10,965 bases of DNA. Origin: Bacteroidia bacterium (GTDB taxonomy: Bacteria; Bacteroidota; Bacteroidia; NS11-12g; UBA9320). Location: positions 1-10,965 of the forward strand of contig JAKMFK010000162.1 in NCBI GenBank assembly GCA_022425465.1, written 5' to 3'. Of this stretch, positions 1 through 6,751 are shown piece after piece. A model generated the notes under the pieces. The model made no database searches. It had not been told where the DNA came from and saw only the letters and a list, made by a program, of their open reading frames with translations. Position 1 is the stretch's first letter; each line of letters begins with the position of its first letter. The position numbers and the translations under genes were made by a program.

Positions 1-121
1 ATTCTCTAGGAAAATGTTGGCTCTCATCCCATTCCATGACAAAAGGACGAATATTTTTTTCTGCAAAGTCTCTTGCTGTTTGTCTAATTAAAATTTGTGT
101 TTCTGATTGTTCAAAATTCAT
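1..121 (-). CDS. Acyl-CoA dehydrogenase, N-terminal fragment (cut by window edge)
   Basis: Only the first 40 codons are visible, starting at an ATG on the minus strand (119-121). The translation begins MNFEQSETQILIRQTARDFA and continues with EKNIRPF and EWDES..FPRE. This matches the conserved first helices of the acyl-CoA dehydrogenase N-terminal domain, where an Ala-Arg-Asp-Phe-Ala-Glu segment is followed by a Trp-Asp and a Phe-Pro. Family members are FAD-dependent flavoproteins that introduce the alpha-beta double bond into acyl-CoA thioesters during fatty acid or branched-chain amino acid breakdown. The FAD-binding and catalytic parts lie outside the window, so substrate preference cannot be judged. 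It lies 64 bases downstream of the helix-hairpin-helix gene on the same strand and has its own promoter-like sequence. Confidence 0.85.
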   Translation of the reverse strand, partial: MNFEQSETQILIRQTARDFAEKNIRPFVMEWDESQHFPRE

Positions 122-153
122 GTTCTAACTCAACGTATTTTTGGTATTTGGTG

Positions 154-161
154 CAATTATA
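154..161 (-). promoter_or_regulatory. Possible -7 element for the acyl-CoA dehydrogenase gene
   Basis: On the minus strand this reads TATAATTG, one mismatch from the Bacteroidota -7 consensus TAnnTTTG. It lies about 32 bases upstream of the ATG at 121, giving a plausible short leader. No convincing -33 TTG is placed at the usual distance, so support is limited. Confidence 0.3.
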
Positions 162-185
162 ACAAGCTAACAGCTATAGTGAAAA

Positions 186-938
186 TTAGTTTAGGTCAAA
201 ATAGGGCAAAAGACGATTAATTGATTTCTCTCTAAAAATATGTAACGATTTCAATGCAGATAATTGTAAAAACTTTCCGTGTTGATTTCTATAGCTTACA
301 ATCGCCTTAGCCTCATTACTAGATAGATACGGATGTTTAGCCATTTCATCAGCACCCATCTCATTCAATTTGATTTTTTTTATTTGTGTCGTATCTAATA
401 TCAAATGAGGTAGTATTATTTCTATCGTCTCTACTGGTAATCCATAGACCTCATTCAACTGAGTCAGTGAATAAAAACCACCTAGTTTTGATCTAAAAGC
501 GACTATTCTTTTGGCTAAAACAGGGCCAATCCCCATTAATTTTTCCAAACTATCTGCCGAACAACTATTTATGGAAATCACCCATTGTTTTGGTTTTCTA
601 TTCAAGAAATTATTGTTTGATTTCATGATCAATGTATCAGGTAAGGCAATAAATGGTTTTAATTTTTGATATTCCATTTCAGATAGACTGTACAATCGAA
701 CTAAATCTTTCTTAACCTTAAAACTTCCTCCTTTATTTCGATAATTAATGATGTTATTTACTACCCGTTTTGATAGCCCTTTATGAATTAGCTGCTCTTT
801 GCTCTCAATGTTTGGATCAAATAACTCATTCACCCGATTTTTGTCAGTTACATCATCTTGTTTTTCCAGAACAAGTCTTTTTTCCTCCAGTAACGATTTA
901 TTATTGGATATAAATTCTTGCAGTTTTTGAGAGTCCAC
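186..938 (-). CDS. Helix-hairpin-helix (ComEA-like) protein, body intact, 5' end disrupted
   Basis: The 250 codons encode three helix-hairpin-helix units at roughly residues 38-97, 123-179 and 188-247. Each has the pattern of a small turn (GLS.R, GIGPVLAKR, LSSNEAK), then I..YR..GG.F, then a DL or L..L..Y.L segment, ending in L.P(Y/F/H). Such units bind DNA backbone non-specifically. Bacteroidota proteins of this layout usually carry an N-terminal membrane anchor, and a role in DNA uptake or repair is only inferred from ComEA. The first usable start is GTG at 936-938, and an in-frame TAA lies just four codons upstream at 948-950. A hydrophobic anchor can be read upstream in the same frame but is cut off by stops (separate entry). 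The body has no internal stop or frameshift, so it may still be expressed as a soluble protein. Confidence 0.75.
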   Translation of the reverse strand: MDSQKLQEFISNNKSLLEEKRLVLEKQDDVTDKNRVNELFDPNIESKEQLIHKGLSKRVVNNIINYRNKGGSFKVKKDLVRLYSLSEMEYQKLKPFIALPDTLIMKSNNNFLNRKPKQWVISINSCSADSLEKLMGIGPVLAKRIVAFRSKLGGFYSLTQLNEVYGLPVETIEIILPHLILDTTQIKKIKLNEMGADEMAKHPYLSSNEAKAIVSYRNQHGKFLQLSALKSLHIFREKSINRLLPYFDLN

Positions 939-1088
939 AGAAGGGGTTTAAGTGTAAAAATAATTGTGAATATAAAACTGATACGCACATATTATTGATA
1001 TGATAAATATTAACGCAAAAAAGCCAAGTCTCTCGAAATTTGATACCTAAAGGTATCCGGTTAGTTGTTTTAAAAACTTTCTTATCAA
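939..1088 (-). pseudogene. Disrupted membrane-anchor exten­sion of the helix-hairpin-helix gene
   Basis: Reading upstream of the GTG start in the same frame gives KFLKQLTGYL, then a TAG stop (1047-1049), then VSNFERLGF and a strongly hydrophobic run FALIFIISIICAYQFYI, then YFYT, then a TAA stop (948-950), then TPSVDSQKL of the intact body. A short basic segment, an 'ER-G' turn and one membrane helix is the usual N-terminus of Bacteroidota helix-hairpin-helix proteins. The frame begins at a TTG (1086-1088) that overlaps the TGA stop of the upstream synthase gene, suggesting former translational coupling. Both stops could come from Gln codons by single C-to-T changes, which is inference. Either the anchor has been lost or the sequence carries errors here. 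Confidence 0.6.
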
Positions 1089-2329
1089 TCAAAGGCAGCT
1101 AGAGTTTCCGCTTTGTACTCTCCTTGCAGTAATTTACCTTTAATATCCTGGAAAGCTTTTATAGTCTCGTCAACGTCTTCTAATGTATGGGCTGCTGTAG
1201 GAATCAACCTTAACATTATCATATCTTTTGGAACAACTGGATAAACCACAATCGAACAAAAGATGTTATAGTTTTCTCTCAAATCATGAGTTAGGTGAGT
1301 TGCCTCTGCAACATTTCCTTTGAGTATGACAGGGGTAACACATGAAGTTGTGGAACCGATATTAAAACCCTCTGCTTTTAAGCCTCCTTGCAACACATTC
1401 ACAATTTTCCATAAATTGGCTTTATGCTCGGGTTGAGATCTTAACATTTCCAGTCGTTTCAATGCTCCTTGAACAAACGTTATAGGAAGTGATTTCGCAA
1501 AAATCTGAGATCGCATGCTGTATCTCAAATAATTTATAATAACCGCATCTCCTGCAATGAATGCTCCAATACTTGCCATAGATTTAGCGAAAGTTGAGAA
1601 ATAAACATCTATATCAGCTTGAACACCTTGTTCTACACCTGCTCCTTCTCCATTGGGGCCTAATGTTCCAAAACCATGGGCATCGTCAACCATCAATCTA
1701 AATTCAAATTTGGATTTCAAATCAACAATCTCACGCAGCTTACCTTGATTTCCACTCATCCCAAAAACACCTTCAGTGATGACTAGGATGGCTCCACCTT
1801 GTTCTTCAGCAATTTTTGTAGCTCTAATTAATTGCTTTTCTAAATTTTCAATATCATTATGAGCATACACAAATCGCTTTCCTTGATGAAGTCTTACCCC
1901 ATCAATAATACAAGCATGTGATTCTGCATCATAAACGATGACATCTCTACGATCCACCAAAGCATCAATAGCAGACAAAATACCTTGATAACCAAAGTTT
2001 AATAAAATGGCATCTTCTTTTTGCTCAAACTCAGCAAGTTGCTTTTCTAGTTCTTCGTGATAATCTGTGTTTCCAGACATCATACGAGCACCCATTGGGT
2101 ACGCACAACCGTATGCTGCTGCTGCATCAGCATCTACTTTTCTGACTTCAGGGTGGTTCCCTAATCCAAGGTAGTTATTTAAACTCCAATTTAACACTTC
2201 CTTACCTCTAAACATCATTCGAGGAGCAAGTTCTCCCTCCAATTTTGGAAAAGTGTAATAGTGATGTGCTTCATCAGCAAATTGACCTAGTGGACTAGTT
2301 TTATTAGCAATCTTATCAAATAAATCCAT
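1085..2329 (-). CDS. PLP-dependent alpha-oxoamine synthase (serine palmitoyltransferase-like)
   Basis: This 414-residue protein is a fold-type I PLP enzyme of the alpha-oxoamine synthase family, which joins an amino acid to an acyl-CoA with loss of CO2. Visible landmarks are NNYLGL near residue 51, a PLP-stacking His138 in ESHAC, the DDAH motif at 215-218 with Asp215 facing the pyridine nitrogen, and the Schiff-base Lys249 in STFAKSMASIG. Length is normal for the family (about 400). In Bacteroidota this type is usually annotated as serine palmitoyltransferase (sphingolipid base), glycine C-acetyltransferase, or an unspecified aminotransferase; close relatives act on cysteate for sulfonolipids. 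Sequence reading alone does not separate these. It starts at ATG 2329 with a good TATCTTTG promoter element 25 bases upstream. The helix-hairpin-helix gene follows directly on the same strand. Confidence 0.85.
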   Translation of the reverse strand: MDLFDKIANKTSPLGQFADEAHHYYTFPKLEGELAPRMMFRGKEVLNWSLNNYLGLGNHPEVRKVDADAAAAYGCAYPMGARMMSGNTDYHEELEKQLAEFEQKEDAILLNFGYQGILSAIDALVDRRDVIVYDAESHACIIDGVRLHQGKRFVYAHNDIENLEKQLIRATKIAEEQGGAILVITEGVFGMSGNQGKLREIVDLKSKFEFRLMVDDAHGFGTLGPNGEGAGVEQGVQADIDVYFSTFAKSMASIGAFIAGDAVIINYLRYSMRSQIFAKSLPITFVQGALKRLEMLRSQPEHKANLWKIVNVLQGGLKAEGFNIGSTTSCVTPVILKGNVAEATHLTHDLRENYNIFCSIVVYPVVPKDMIMLRLIPTAAHTLEDVDETIKAFQDIKGKLLQGEYKAETLAAFD

Positions 2330-2354
2330 TGATTGTATTAGTAAATTATTAGTG

Positions 2355-2362
2355 CAAAGATA
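2355..2362 (-). promoter_or_regulatory. -7 promoter element of the oxoamine synthase gene
   Basis: The minus strand reads TATCTTTG, an exact match to the Bacteroidota -7 consensus TAnnTTTG, 25 bases upstream of the ATG at 2329. No clear -33 TTG lies at the expected spacing, so the call rests on the -7 match and its position. Confidence 0.5.
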
Positions 2363-2404
2363 ACAAGATAAATGTTCTAAATATCATAGAAAATACCACA
2401 CTTA

Positions 2405-2441
2405 AATATTGTTTTTAACACATTAAAAACATACCAATATT
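2405..2441. repeat. Nested inverted repeat between divergent promoters
   Basis: The inner hairpin has perfect 9-base arms, TGTTTTTAA (2410-2418) and TTAAAAACA (2423-2431), with a 4-base loop CACA. An outer pair, AATATTG (2405-2411) and CAATATT (2435-2441), brackets it with slight asymmetry. It lies between the oxoamine synthase promoter and the bamD promoter. A shared operator is the simplest reading. The arms are nearly all A and T, so a structural or chance origin is possible. Confidence 0.4.
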
Positions 2442-2494
2442 CTTAAATAAGCATGAAACGTATATTTACTAGCGTTTTATCGCCAAAATATCAC

Positions 2495-2502
2495 TAATTT
2501 TG
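2495..2502 (+). promoter_or_regulatory. -7 promoter element of the bamD operon
   Basis: TAATTTTG matches the Bacteroidota consensus TAnnTTTG exactly. Its last three bases are the outermost TTG of the bamD reading frame. If transcription starts a few bases downstream, that TTG is not in the message and translation must begin further in. No clear -33 TTG is seen. Confidence 0.5.
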
Positions 2503-2514
2503 CAAGCATTTTTG

Positions 2515-3312
2515 TTGAGAAGCATTTTATACATATCGATTATTTTGTTGATTTCGTCTTGCTCTAATTATCAAAAAATTGTCAAGGATGGTACGCCCCA
2601 GGAAAAACTAGATGCTGCCAGAAAATATTACAAGGCCAAAGATTATTTGAGGGCTCAGCCTCTTTTGGAAGAATTATTGGGACTGTATTATGGTCGTGCT
2701 GAACGAGAAGAGATTTATTATCTTTTTGCATACTCATACTTTGGAAATCATGAATTTTTGTTAGCTGGTTATCACTTCAACAATTTTGCTGAGACCTATA
2801 CCTTGAGCGACAAAAAAGAAGAAGCAGAGTATATGACCGTTGTTTGTAAATTCAAAAAAGCAATGCCTCAAGAGCTTGACAAAACTCCTACTGATGATGC
2901 CATCAAAGACTTACAATCATTTATCAATAAATATCCCAACAGTTCTTACGTGGCTGATTGCAACGATAAAATTGATATGCTCAGAGAGCGAATACTCGAA
3001 AAAGCCTATCAAAACGCAAAACTTTATTACGATTTAGGATATTATAAAAGTGCAATGGTTGCCTGCCAAAATGCAATTGATGATTATCCTGACATTAATA
3101 ATCGAACTGAATTATCTTTTTTAGTAGCTGATGCAGCATATTTGTATGCAAAAAATAGCATTCAGAAAAAACAAGAAGAACGTTATCAGGACGCACTAAA
3201 AAAGGTAGAAGAATTTGAAAAAGAGTATGGAAAATCAACCAATTATGCTGCTTCCGTAGATAAAATAAGAAAAAAGACATTAGCTGAACTAGCTCAAATA
3301 AACATAGAATAA
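2515..3312 (+). CDS. bamD: Outer membrane protein assembly factor BamD, lipoprotein
   Basis: BamD is the TPR lipoprotein partner of BamA in the complex that inserts beta-barrel proteins into the outer membrane. The translation has a short lipoprotein signal (MRSILYISIILLISSC) with lipobox ISSC and acylated Cys16. It continues SNYQKIVKDGTPQEKLDAAR, the typical start of Bacteroidota BamD, and then TPR-like helices with AKDYLRAQPLLEEL, YLFAYSYFGN and SFINKYPNSSYV. The length of about 265 residues fits the family. No ATG exists in frame between the TAG at 2470-2472 and the lipobox. TTG codons are at 2500, 2512 and 2515; I chose 2515 because a promoter element overlaps the first one and because 2515 gives a compact signal peptide starting Met-Arg. 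It opens an operon, with rpoZ starting 10 bases after its stop. Confidence 0.88.
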   Translation: MRSILYISIILLISSCSNYQKIVKDGTPQEKLDAARKYYKAKDYLRAQPLLEELLGLYYGRAEREEIYYLFAYSYFGNHEFLLAGYHFNNFAETYTLSDKKEEAEYMTVVCKFKKAMPQELDKTPTDDAIKDLQSFINKYPNSSYVADCNDKIDMLRERILEKAYQNAKLYYDLGYYKSAMVACQNAIDDYPDINNRTELSFLVADAAYLYAKNSIQKKQEERYQDALKKVEEFEKEYGKSTNYAASVDKIRKKTLAELAQINIE

Positions 3313-3322
3313 AAACCCTATC

Positions 3323-3652
3323 ATGACAAACAACGATATCGAAATTCCAAATTCAACAATCACTCGCGACACAAGAGAGATTAGTCTTCCTACTGACAAC
3401 TTGTATGAGTCTGTTGCAATCATATCGAAAAGAGCCAATCAAATTTCTTCGTCCCTCAAAGAAGAATTGGTTGCTAAACTAGATGAATTTGCATCTGACC
3501 ACGACAACCTTGAAGAAATCTTTGAGAATCGTGAGCAAATTGAAATTTCAAAATATTACGAAGGACTTCCAAAACCAACTATTGTTGCTATAGAGGAGTT
3601 TTTAAGTAAAAAGGTCTATTTCAGAAATCCTGCAAAAGAAGAATCTAAATAA
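3323..3652 (+). CDS. rpoZ: RNA polymerase omega subunit, Rpb6-like
   Basis: This 109-residue protein matches the Bacteroidota omega/Rpb6-type subunit that helps assemble and stabilise RNA polymerase around the beta-prime subunit. Recognisable stretches are TRDTREISLPTDNLYESVAI, then SKRANQISSSLKEEL near residues 36-50, and the C-terminal LPKPTIVAIEEFLSKKVYFR. The N-terminal Asn-Leu-Tyr-Glu-Ser...Ile..RA.QI pattern is the family core. The ATG start lies 10 bases after bamD, with no Shine-Dalgarno sequence, as usual in this phylum. The last codons read TCT AAA TAA, immediately next to where coaBC should start. That junction looks altered: an ATGA overlap would be expected (see coaBC). Confidence 0.85.
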   Translation: MTNNDIEIPNSTITRDTREISLPTDNLYESVAIISKRANQISSSLKEELVAKLDEFASDHDNLEEIFENREQIEISKYYEGLPKPTIVAIEEFLSKKVYFRNPAKEESK

Positions 3653-4838
3653 AAAGATACTTCTAGGTATTACTGGAGGTATAGCCGCCTATAAAGCTGC
3701 TACGCTCATCCGTTTACTCATTAAAAGTGGTGCGGAAGTAAGAGTAGTTTGCACCCCAAACGCTCTTGACTTCGTAACACCCCTCACCCTTTCTACCTTA
3801 TCCAAGCAATCTGTTTACAGCCATTTTTTTGTTGAAGAAACTGGCGAATGGGTCAACCATGTAGAACTTGGTAAATGGGCTGATGCAATGATAATTGCAC
3901 CCGCTACATCAAATTCCATTTCAAAAATGGTAACAGGCCGATGTGACAACCTACTGATCGCTACATACCTGTCTGCAAGTTGTCCTGTGTTTTTTGCTCC
4001 TGCCATGGATTTGGATATGTATAAACATCCATCTACATCAACTAACATTAATAAGCTCATCGAATTTGGTCATATTGAGCTACCTGCTACCTCTGGTGAA
4101 TTAGCTAGTGGATTAGTGGGTATGGGGCGAATGTGCGAACCCGAAGATATCTTTCAAATTGTTGTAGATTATTTTAAATTCTCTAATTCATTCGCTGGGA
4201 AAAAAATTTTAGTAAATGCTGGACCCACACATGAAAAAATTGACCCGGTTCGGTTTATTGGCAATTACAGTTCAGGCAAAATGGGAAAAGCCATTGCCAA
4301 TACTCTTGCAGAACGTAGTGCAAATGTAGAGCTGGTTTTAGGTCCTGTTGATACTGAAGGGTTATCCCCTAAAATCAACATCACCTCGATTACATCTGCT
4401 CAAGAAATGTATGAGGCATGTCATGCTATTTTTCCTAGTTGTGATGCAGGAATTCTAGCTGCTGCTGTTGCTGATTTCACACCAAGTGAATTCTCCAATC
4501 AAAAAATAAAAAAAGGTGAATATGATGAATTTCAGTTCACGATGTCTCGAACTCGCGATGTTTTAGCATCGTTAGGTGAATCTAAAACAGAAAAGCAAAT
4601 TTTAGTTGGTTTTGCTCTTGAAACACATGACGAATTAAATCACGCACAAAAAAAATTAGATAAGAAAAATCTAGATTTTATCGTTCTTAATTCCATGAAT
4701 GACGCAGGTGCAGGATTTGCAAAGGACACGAACAAGGTGACCATTATTGAGAAAAATGGTAAAAACCATACATTTGATACCAAATCAAAAAAAGAGGTGT
4801 CTAAAGACATTGTTAACCTATTGCAGAATTACTTATGA
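3648..4838 (+). CDS. coaBC: Bifunctional phosphopantothenoylcysteine decarboxylase/synthetase, start codon missing
   Basis: CoaBC joins cysteine to phosphopantothenate (C-terminal CoaB, CTP-dependent) and decarboxylates the product (N-terminal CoaC, FMN-dependent) on the route to coenzyme A. The CoaC part shows KKILLGITGGIAAYKA at its very start, the catalytic His in NHVELG (about residue 71), APATSNSISK, PAMDLDMYKHPST (Asp where E. coli has Asn) and VGMGRM. The CoaB part shows NAGPTHEKIDPVRFIGNYSS, then GKMG, AAAVADF, KIKKGEY and VGFALET. The frame is open from 3606, but no ATG, GTG or TTG occurs before 3888; only ATT (3618) and CTG (3630) are near. Starting at ATG 3888 would delete the FMN site. 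I place the expected Met at 3648. Its stop overlaps the next gene by ATGA. Confidence 0.88.
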   Translation, partial: NKKILLGITGGIAAYKAATLIRLLIKSGAEVRVVCTPNALDFVTPLTLSTLSKQSVYSHFFVEETGEWVNHVELGKWADAMIIAPATSNSISKMVTGRCDNLLIATYLSASCPVFFAPAMDLDMYKHPSTSTNINKLIEFGHIELPATSGELASGLVGMGRMCEPEDIFQIVVDYFKFSNSFAGKKILVNAGPTHEKIDPVRFIGNYSSGKMGKAIANTLAERSANVELVLGPVDTEGLSPKINITSITSAQEMYEACHAIFPSCDAGILAAAVADFTPSEFSNQKIKKGEYDEFQFTMSRTRDVLASLGESKTEKQILVGFALETHDELNHAQKKLDKKNLDFIVLNSMNDAGAGFAKDTNKVTIIEKNGKNHTFDTKSKKEVSKDIVNLLQNYL

Positions 4839-5722
4839 GATATCTAATTCTATTCACTACCCTATGGCTTTATGTCTTTGTGCAAGCACAAGATTTACAG
4901 TGCAATATTCAAATACGTACTGACCGAATTCAGGCTACCAACAAAGAAATATTTATTGATTTACAAAATGCCATCAACCAGTTTATGAACCAACGAAACT
5001 GGATTAGTAACAAGGTGCAACCGCAAGAAAAAATCAATTGCAATTTTATCATCAATATTATTGATTTTAACATCGATCAATTCAAAGCTGAGGTGAACAT
5101 TACGAGTACCCGCCCAGTATATGGCACGACTTATAATACTACTTTGTTTAGTCACTTTGATCAAGATTGGTTTTTTCAATACGCCCAATTTCAAAGCATG
5201 GACTACCAAGAAAATGCCAATGTAATGGCACTCACAACCCTTCTAGCTTTCTATGCTAATGTTATCATTGGGATTGATTTTGACACCTATGCGTTGGAAG
5301 GCGGTCAAACCTACTTTAACAAAGCCCTACAAATCCGAAACTTATCCCAAAACGTCCCTGGTTGGAATCCAAGTGATGGTAGAGGTAATCGAAACAGGTA
5401 TTACATTATTGATCAGTTGTTGGATGATCGTTTTAGACCATACAGAGCAGGATTTTACCAATATCACATGGTTGGATTGGACAAATTCAAAGATGATAAC
5501 GATGATGCTCGTAAAGAAATCTATGAGTCATTAGAAAAAATTCGATCGATTCAAGAACGTGTTCCCAATTCGGTAACCTTCAAAATCTTTTTTAATGCCA
5601 AAAGAGAGGAGCTCATCAATATTTTTTCAAAGGCAGATCCTGGATTAAAAAACAGAGCCATCGACTTGTTGAGCAAACTGGATCCGTCCAATGCCATCAA
5701 CTACGAAAAAATCAGAGCATAG
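4835..5722 (+). CDS. Secreted DUF4835 family protein
   Basis: This 295-residue protein has a cleavable signal peptide (MRYLILFTTLWLYVFVQAQ, probable cleavage around residues 18-19), so it is exported to the periplasm or envelope. The mature part begins DLQCNIQI and carries SMDYQENANVMALTTLLAFY, IGIDFDTYALEGGQTYFNKA and PGWNPSDGRGNRNRYYIID, which I recognise as the DUF4835 family restricted to Bacteroidota. The family has been linked to type IX secretion (a PorD-like role); I recall that link only loosely and cannot confirm it here. The ATG overlaps the coaBC stop as ATGA, so the two are probably translationally coupled. In many Flavobacteriales recN follows this gene. Here a minus-strand epimerase converges instead. 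Confidence 0.82.
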   Translation: MRYLILFTTLWLYVFVQAQDLQCNIQIRTDRIQATNKEIFIDLQNAINQFMNQRNWISNKVQPQEKINCNFIINIIDFNIDQFKAEVNITSTRPVYGTTYNTTLFSHFDQDWFFQYAQFQSMDYQENANVMALTTLLAFYANVIIGIDFDTYALEGGQTYFNKALQIRNLSQNVPGWNPSDGRGNRNRYYIIDQLLDDRFRPYRAGFYQYHMVGLDKFKDDNDDARKEIYESLEKIRSIQERVPNSVTFKIFFNAKREELINIFSKADPGLKNRAIDLLSKLDPSNAINYEKIRA

Positions 5723-5728
5723 TCCTTT

Positions 5729-6583
5729 TTAGGGAGTAAATTCCATCTTAAAAGTCTTTGAAACTTCTTCATTACTTTCCAATACGAGCACTCCTTTTTT
5801 CTGAAGAATATCCTTGTTATGCGACACCAAATCGGCCATTCCCTGCCACGGTTCAATACATACAAATGGTGCTCCTGGTTTGGACCAAATCCCCAAGTGT
5901 GGAAATTCACGAATATCGAACTTTACAGCATGGGATGATGATTTATGAACGAGCTTAATCCAATCGGATTTTAAGTCTTGAAAGACCAACGCATCCCTAT
6001 CAAACGTATGGTGATCTAAAGGTATTTTATTTCCTTTGATTACATCAACTTTAGAATCTGAAATATAGGGTCCTTCTAATATATTGGCTTGAACAGACTC
6101 ATTGCACTCAAATTGAATTTCATATTCATGAATAGCATGAACATTAAATGCAGGATGACCACCAAATGAAACGGGCATCCGCTTGTTATCTTTATTAATC
6201 ACCCGAAATGTTTGTTCCAAAGTATTCTCATTCAATGTATAGGTTATCAAAAGTGTGAAATCAAAAGGATAACTCTCAAGGGTATCCTGATTTTGTTGGA
6301 GAATAAAACATATGGAATTTTCACTTTGATGCAAGACATCAAATTCTAAATCACGAGCAAAACCATGATGAGTTAGCTGAATTATTTTAGAGTTATACGA
6401 ATATTCATGATCCAATAAACTTCCAACAATTGGAAATAGATTAGGGGCATGTCTTTGCCAGACGGGACCTGCCTGCCAAATAAATTCAAATTGATCGGCA
6501 TTTTTAACCGAACACAGCTCTGCTCCTTTACGATGGATACGCACATCTAAAAATTTATTATGGATTCGGTATTGATTAATCAT
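5729..6583 (-). CDS. Aldose 1-epimerase family protein (LacX-like)
   Basis: The 284-residue protein has the galactose mutarotase fold signature. Arg44-His45 lie in RHAPNLFPIVG, His73 in HGFARD, the likely general acid His143 in GGHPAFN, and the likely catalytic base Glu244 in CIEPWQGMAD. Such enzymes interconvert alpha and beta anomers of hexoses or hexose phosphates. This subgroup, often annotated LacX or aldose 1-epimerase family, is shorter than GalM and its substrate is mostly untested. It starts at ATG 6583 and ends six bases from the DUF4835 stop, a tight convergent pair with no recognisable terminator in between. There is no sign of damage. A sugar-phosphate mutarotase of the YeaD type is the main alternative. 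Confidence 0.85.
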   Translation of the reverse strand: MINQYRIHNKFLDVRIHRKGAELCSVKNADQFEFIWQAGPVWQRHAPNLFPIVGSLLDHEYSYNSKIIQLTHHGFARDLEFDVLHQSENSICFILQQNQDTLESYPFDFTLLITYTLNENTLEQTFRVINKDNKRMPVSFGGHPAFNVHAIHEYEIQFECNESVQANILEGPYISDSKVDVIKGNKIPLDHHTFDRDALVFQDLKSDWIKLVHKSSSHAVKFDIREFPHLGIWSKPGAPFVCIEPWQGMADLVSHNKDILQKKGVLVLESNEEVSKTFKMEFTP

Positions 6584-6594
6584 ATCTAGTGCAA

Positions 6595-6629
6595 ATTACG
6601 CAAAAGAAAAGGGTTTATTTATGCGTAAT
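6595..6629. repeat. Inverted repeat upstream of the epimerase gene and tRNA
   Basis: Perfect 8-base arms ATTACGCA (6595-6602) and TGCGTAAT (6622-6629) are separated by 19 bases. The left arm lies 12 bases upstream of the epimerase start and overlaps a TAATTTGC sequence on the minus strand that resembles a promoter element. A dimeric regulator site controlling the epimerase is the likeliest reading. Confidence 0.4.
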
Positions 6630-6633
6630 GCTA

Positions 6634-6641
6634 TACATTCG
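6634..6641 (+). promoter_or_regulatory. Possible -7 element for tRNA-Ala
   Basis: TACATTCG differs from TAnnTTTG at one base and lies 33 bases upstream of the mature tRNA 5' end. It is the best match between the epimerase start and the tRNA, but no -33 TTG is seen at the right spacing. Confidence 0.25.
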
Positions 6642-6674
6642 TGGTTCATCGAGAAAGATGGACAAATTAAGAAT

Positions 6675-6751
6675 GGGGGATTAGCTCAGTTGGCTAGAGC
6701 GTTTGACTGGCAGTCAAAAGGCCACCGGTTCGAATCCGGTATTCTCCACCA
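6675..6751 (+). tRNA. tRNA-Ala, anticodon GGC, CCA encoded
   Basis: The sequence folds as a complete cloverleaf. Acceptor strands are GGGGGAT (6675-6681) and ATTCTCC (6741-6747), with discriminator A6748 and encoded CCA (6749-6751). The D arm includes AGCTCAGTTGG, the anticodon stem is TTTGA/TCAAA around loop CTGGCAG (anticodon GGC), and the T arm is ACCGG, TTCGAAT, CCGGT. The third acceptor pair is G3:U70, the identity element recognised by alanyl-tRNA synthetase, which confirms alanine (codons GCC and GCU). The integrase gene lies just downstream, so the 3' end is a likely integration site. Confidence 0.97.
6732..6751 (+). other. Candidate attachment site (tRNA 3' end)
   Basis: Tyrosine recombinases encoded next to a tRNA 3' end typically insert their element there and restore the tRNA with a short duplicated segment. 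The T-arm and acceptor 3' half is therefore the likely core, though its exact limits cannot be seen. No second copy occurs in the rest of the window, so the distal junction should lie to the right. Confidence 0.45.

Noticed and set aside
901..1092. Minus-strand frame of 63 codons overlapping the helix-hairpin-helix 5' region
   Set aside because: It lies in a different frame from the readable membrane anchor and its sequence has no family character; the anchor frame explains the DNA better.
3888..4838. coaBC starting at ATG 3888
   Set aside because: This would remove the FMN-binding GITGGIAAYK segment and the catalytic His, both intact in the same open frame upstream.
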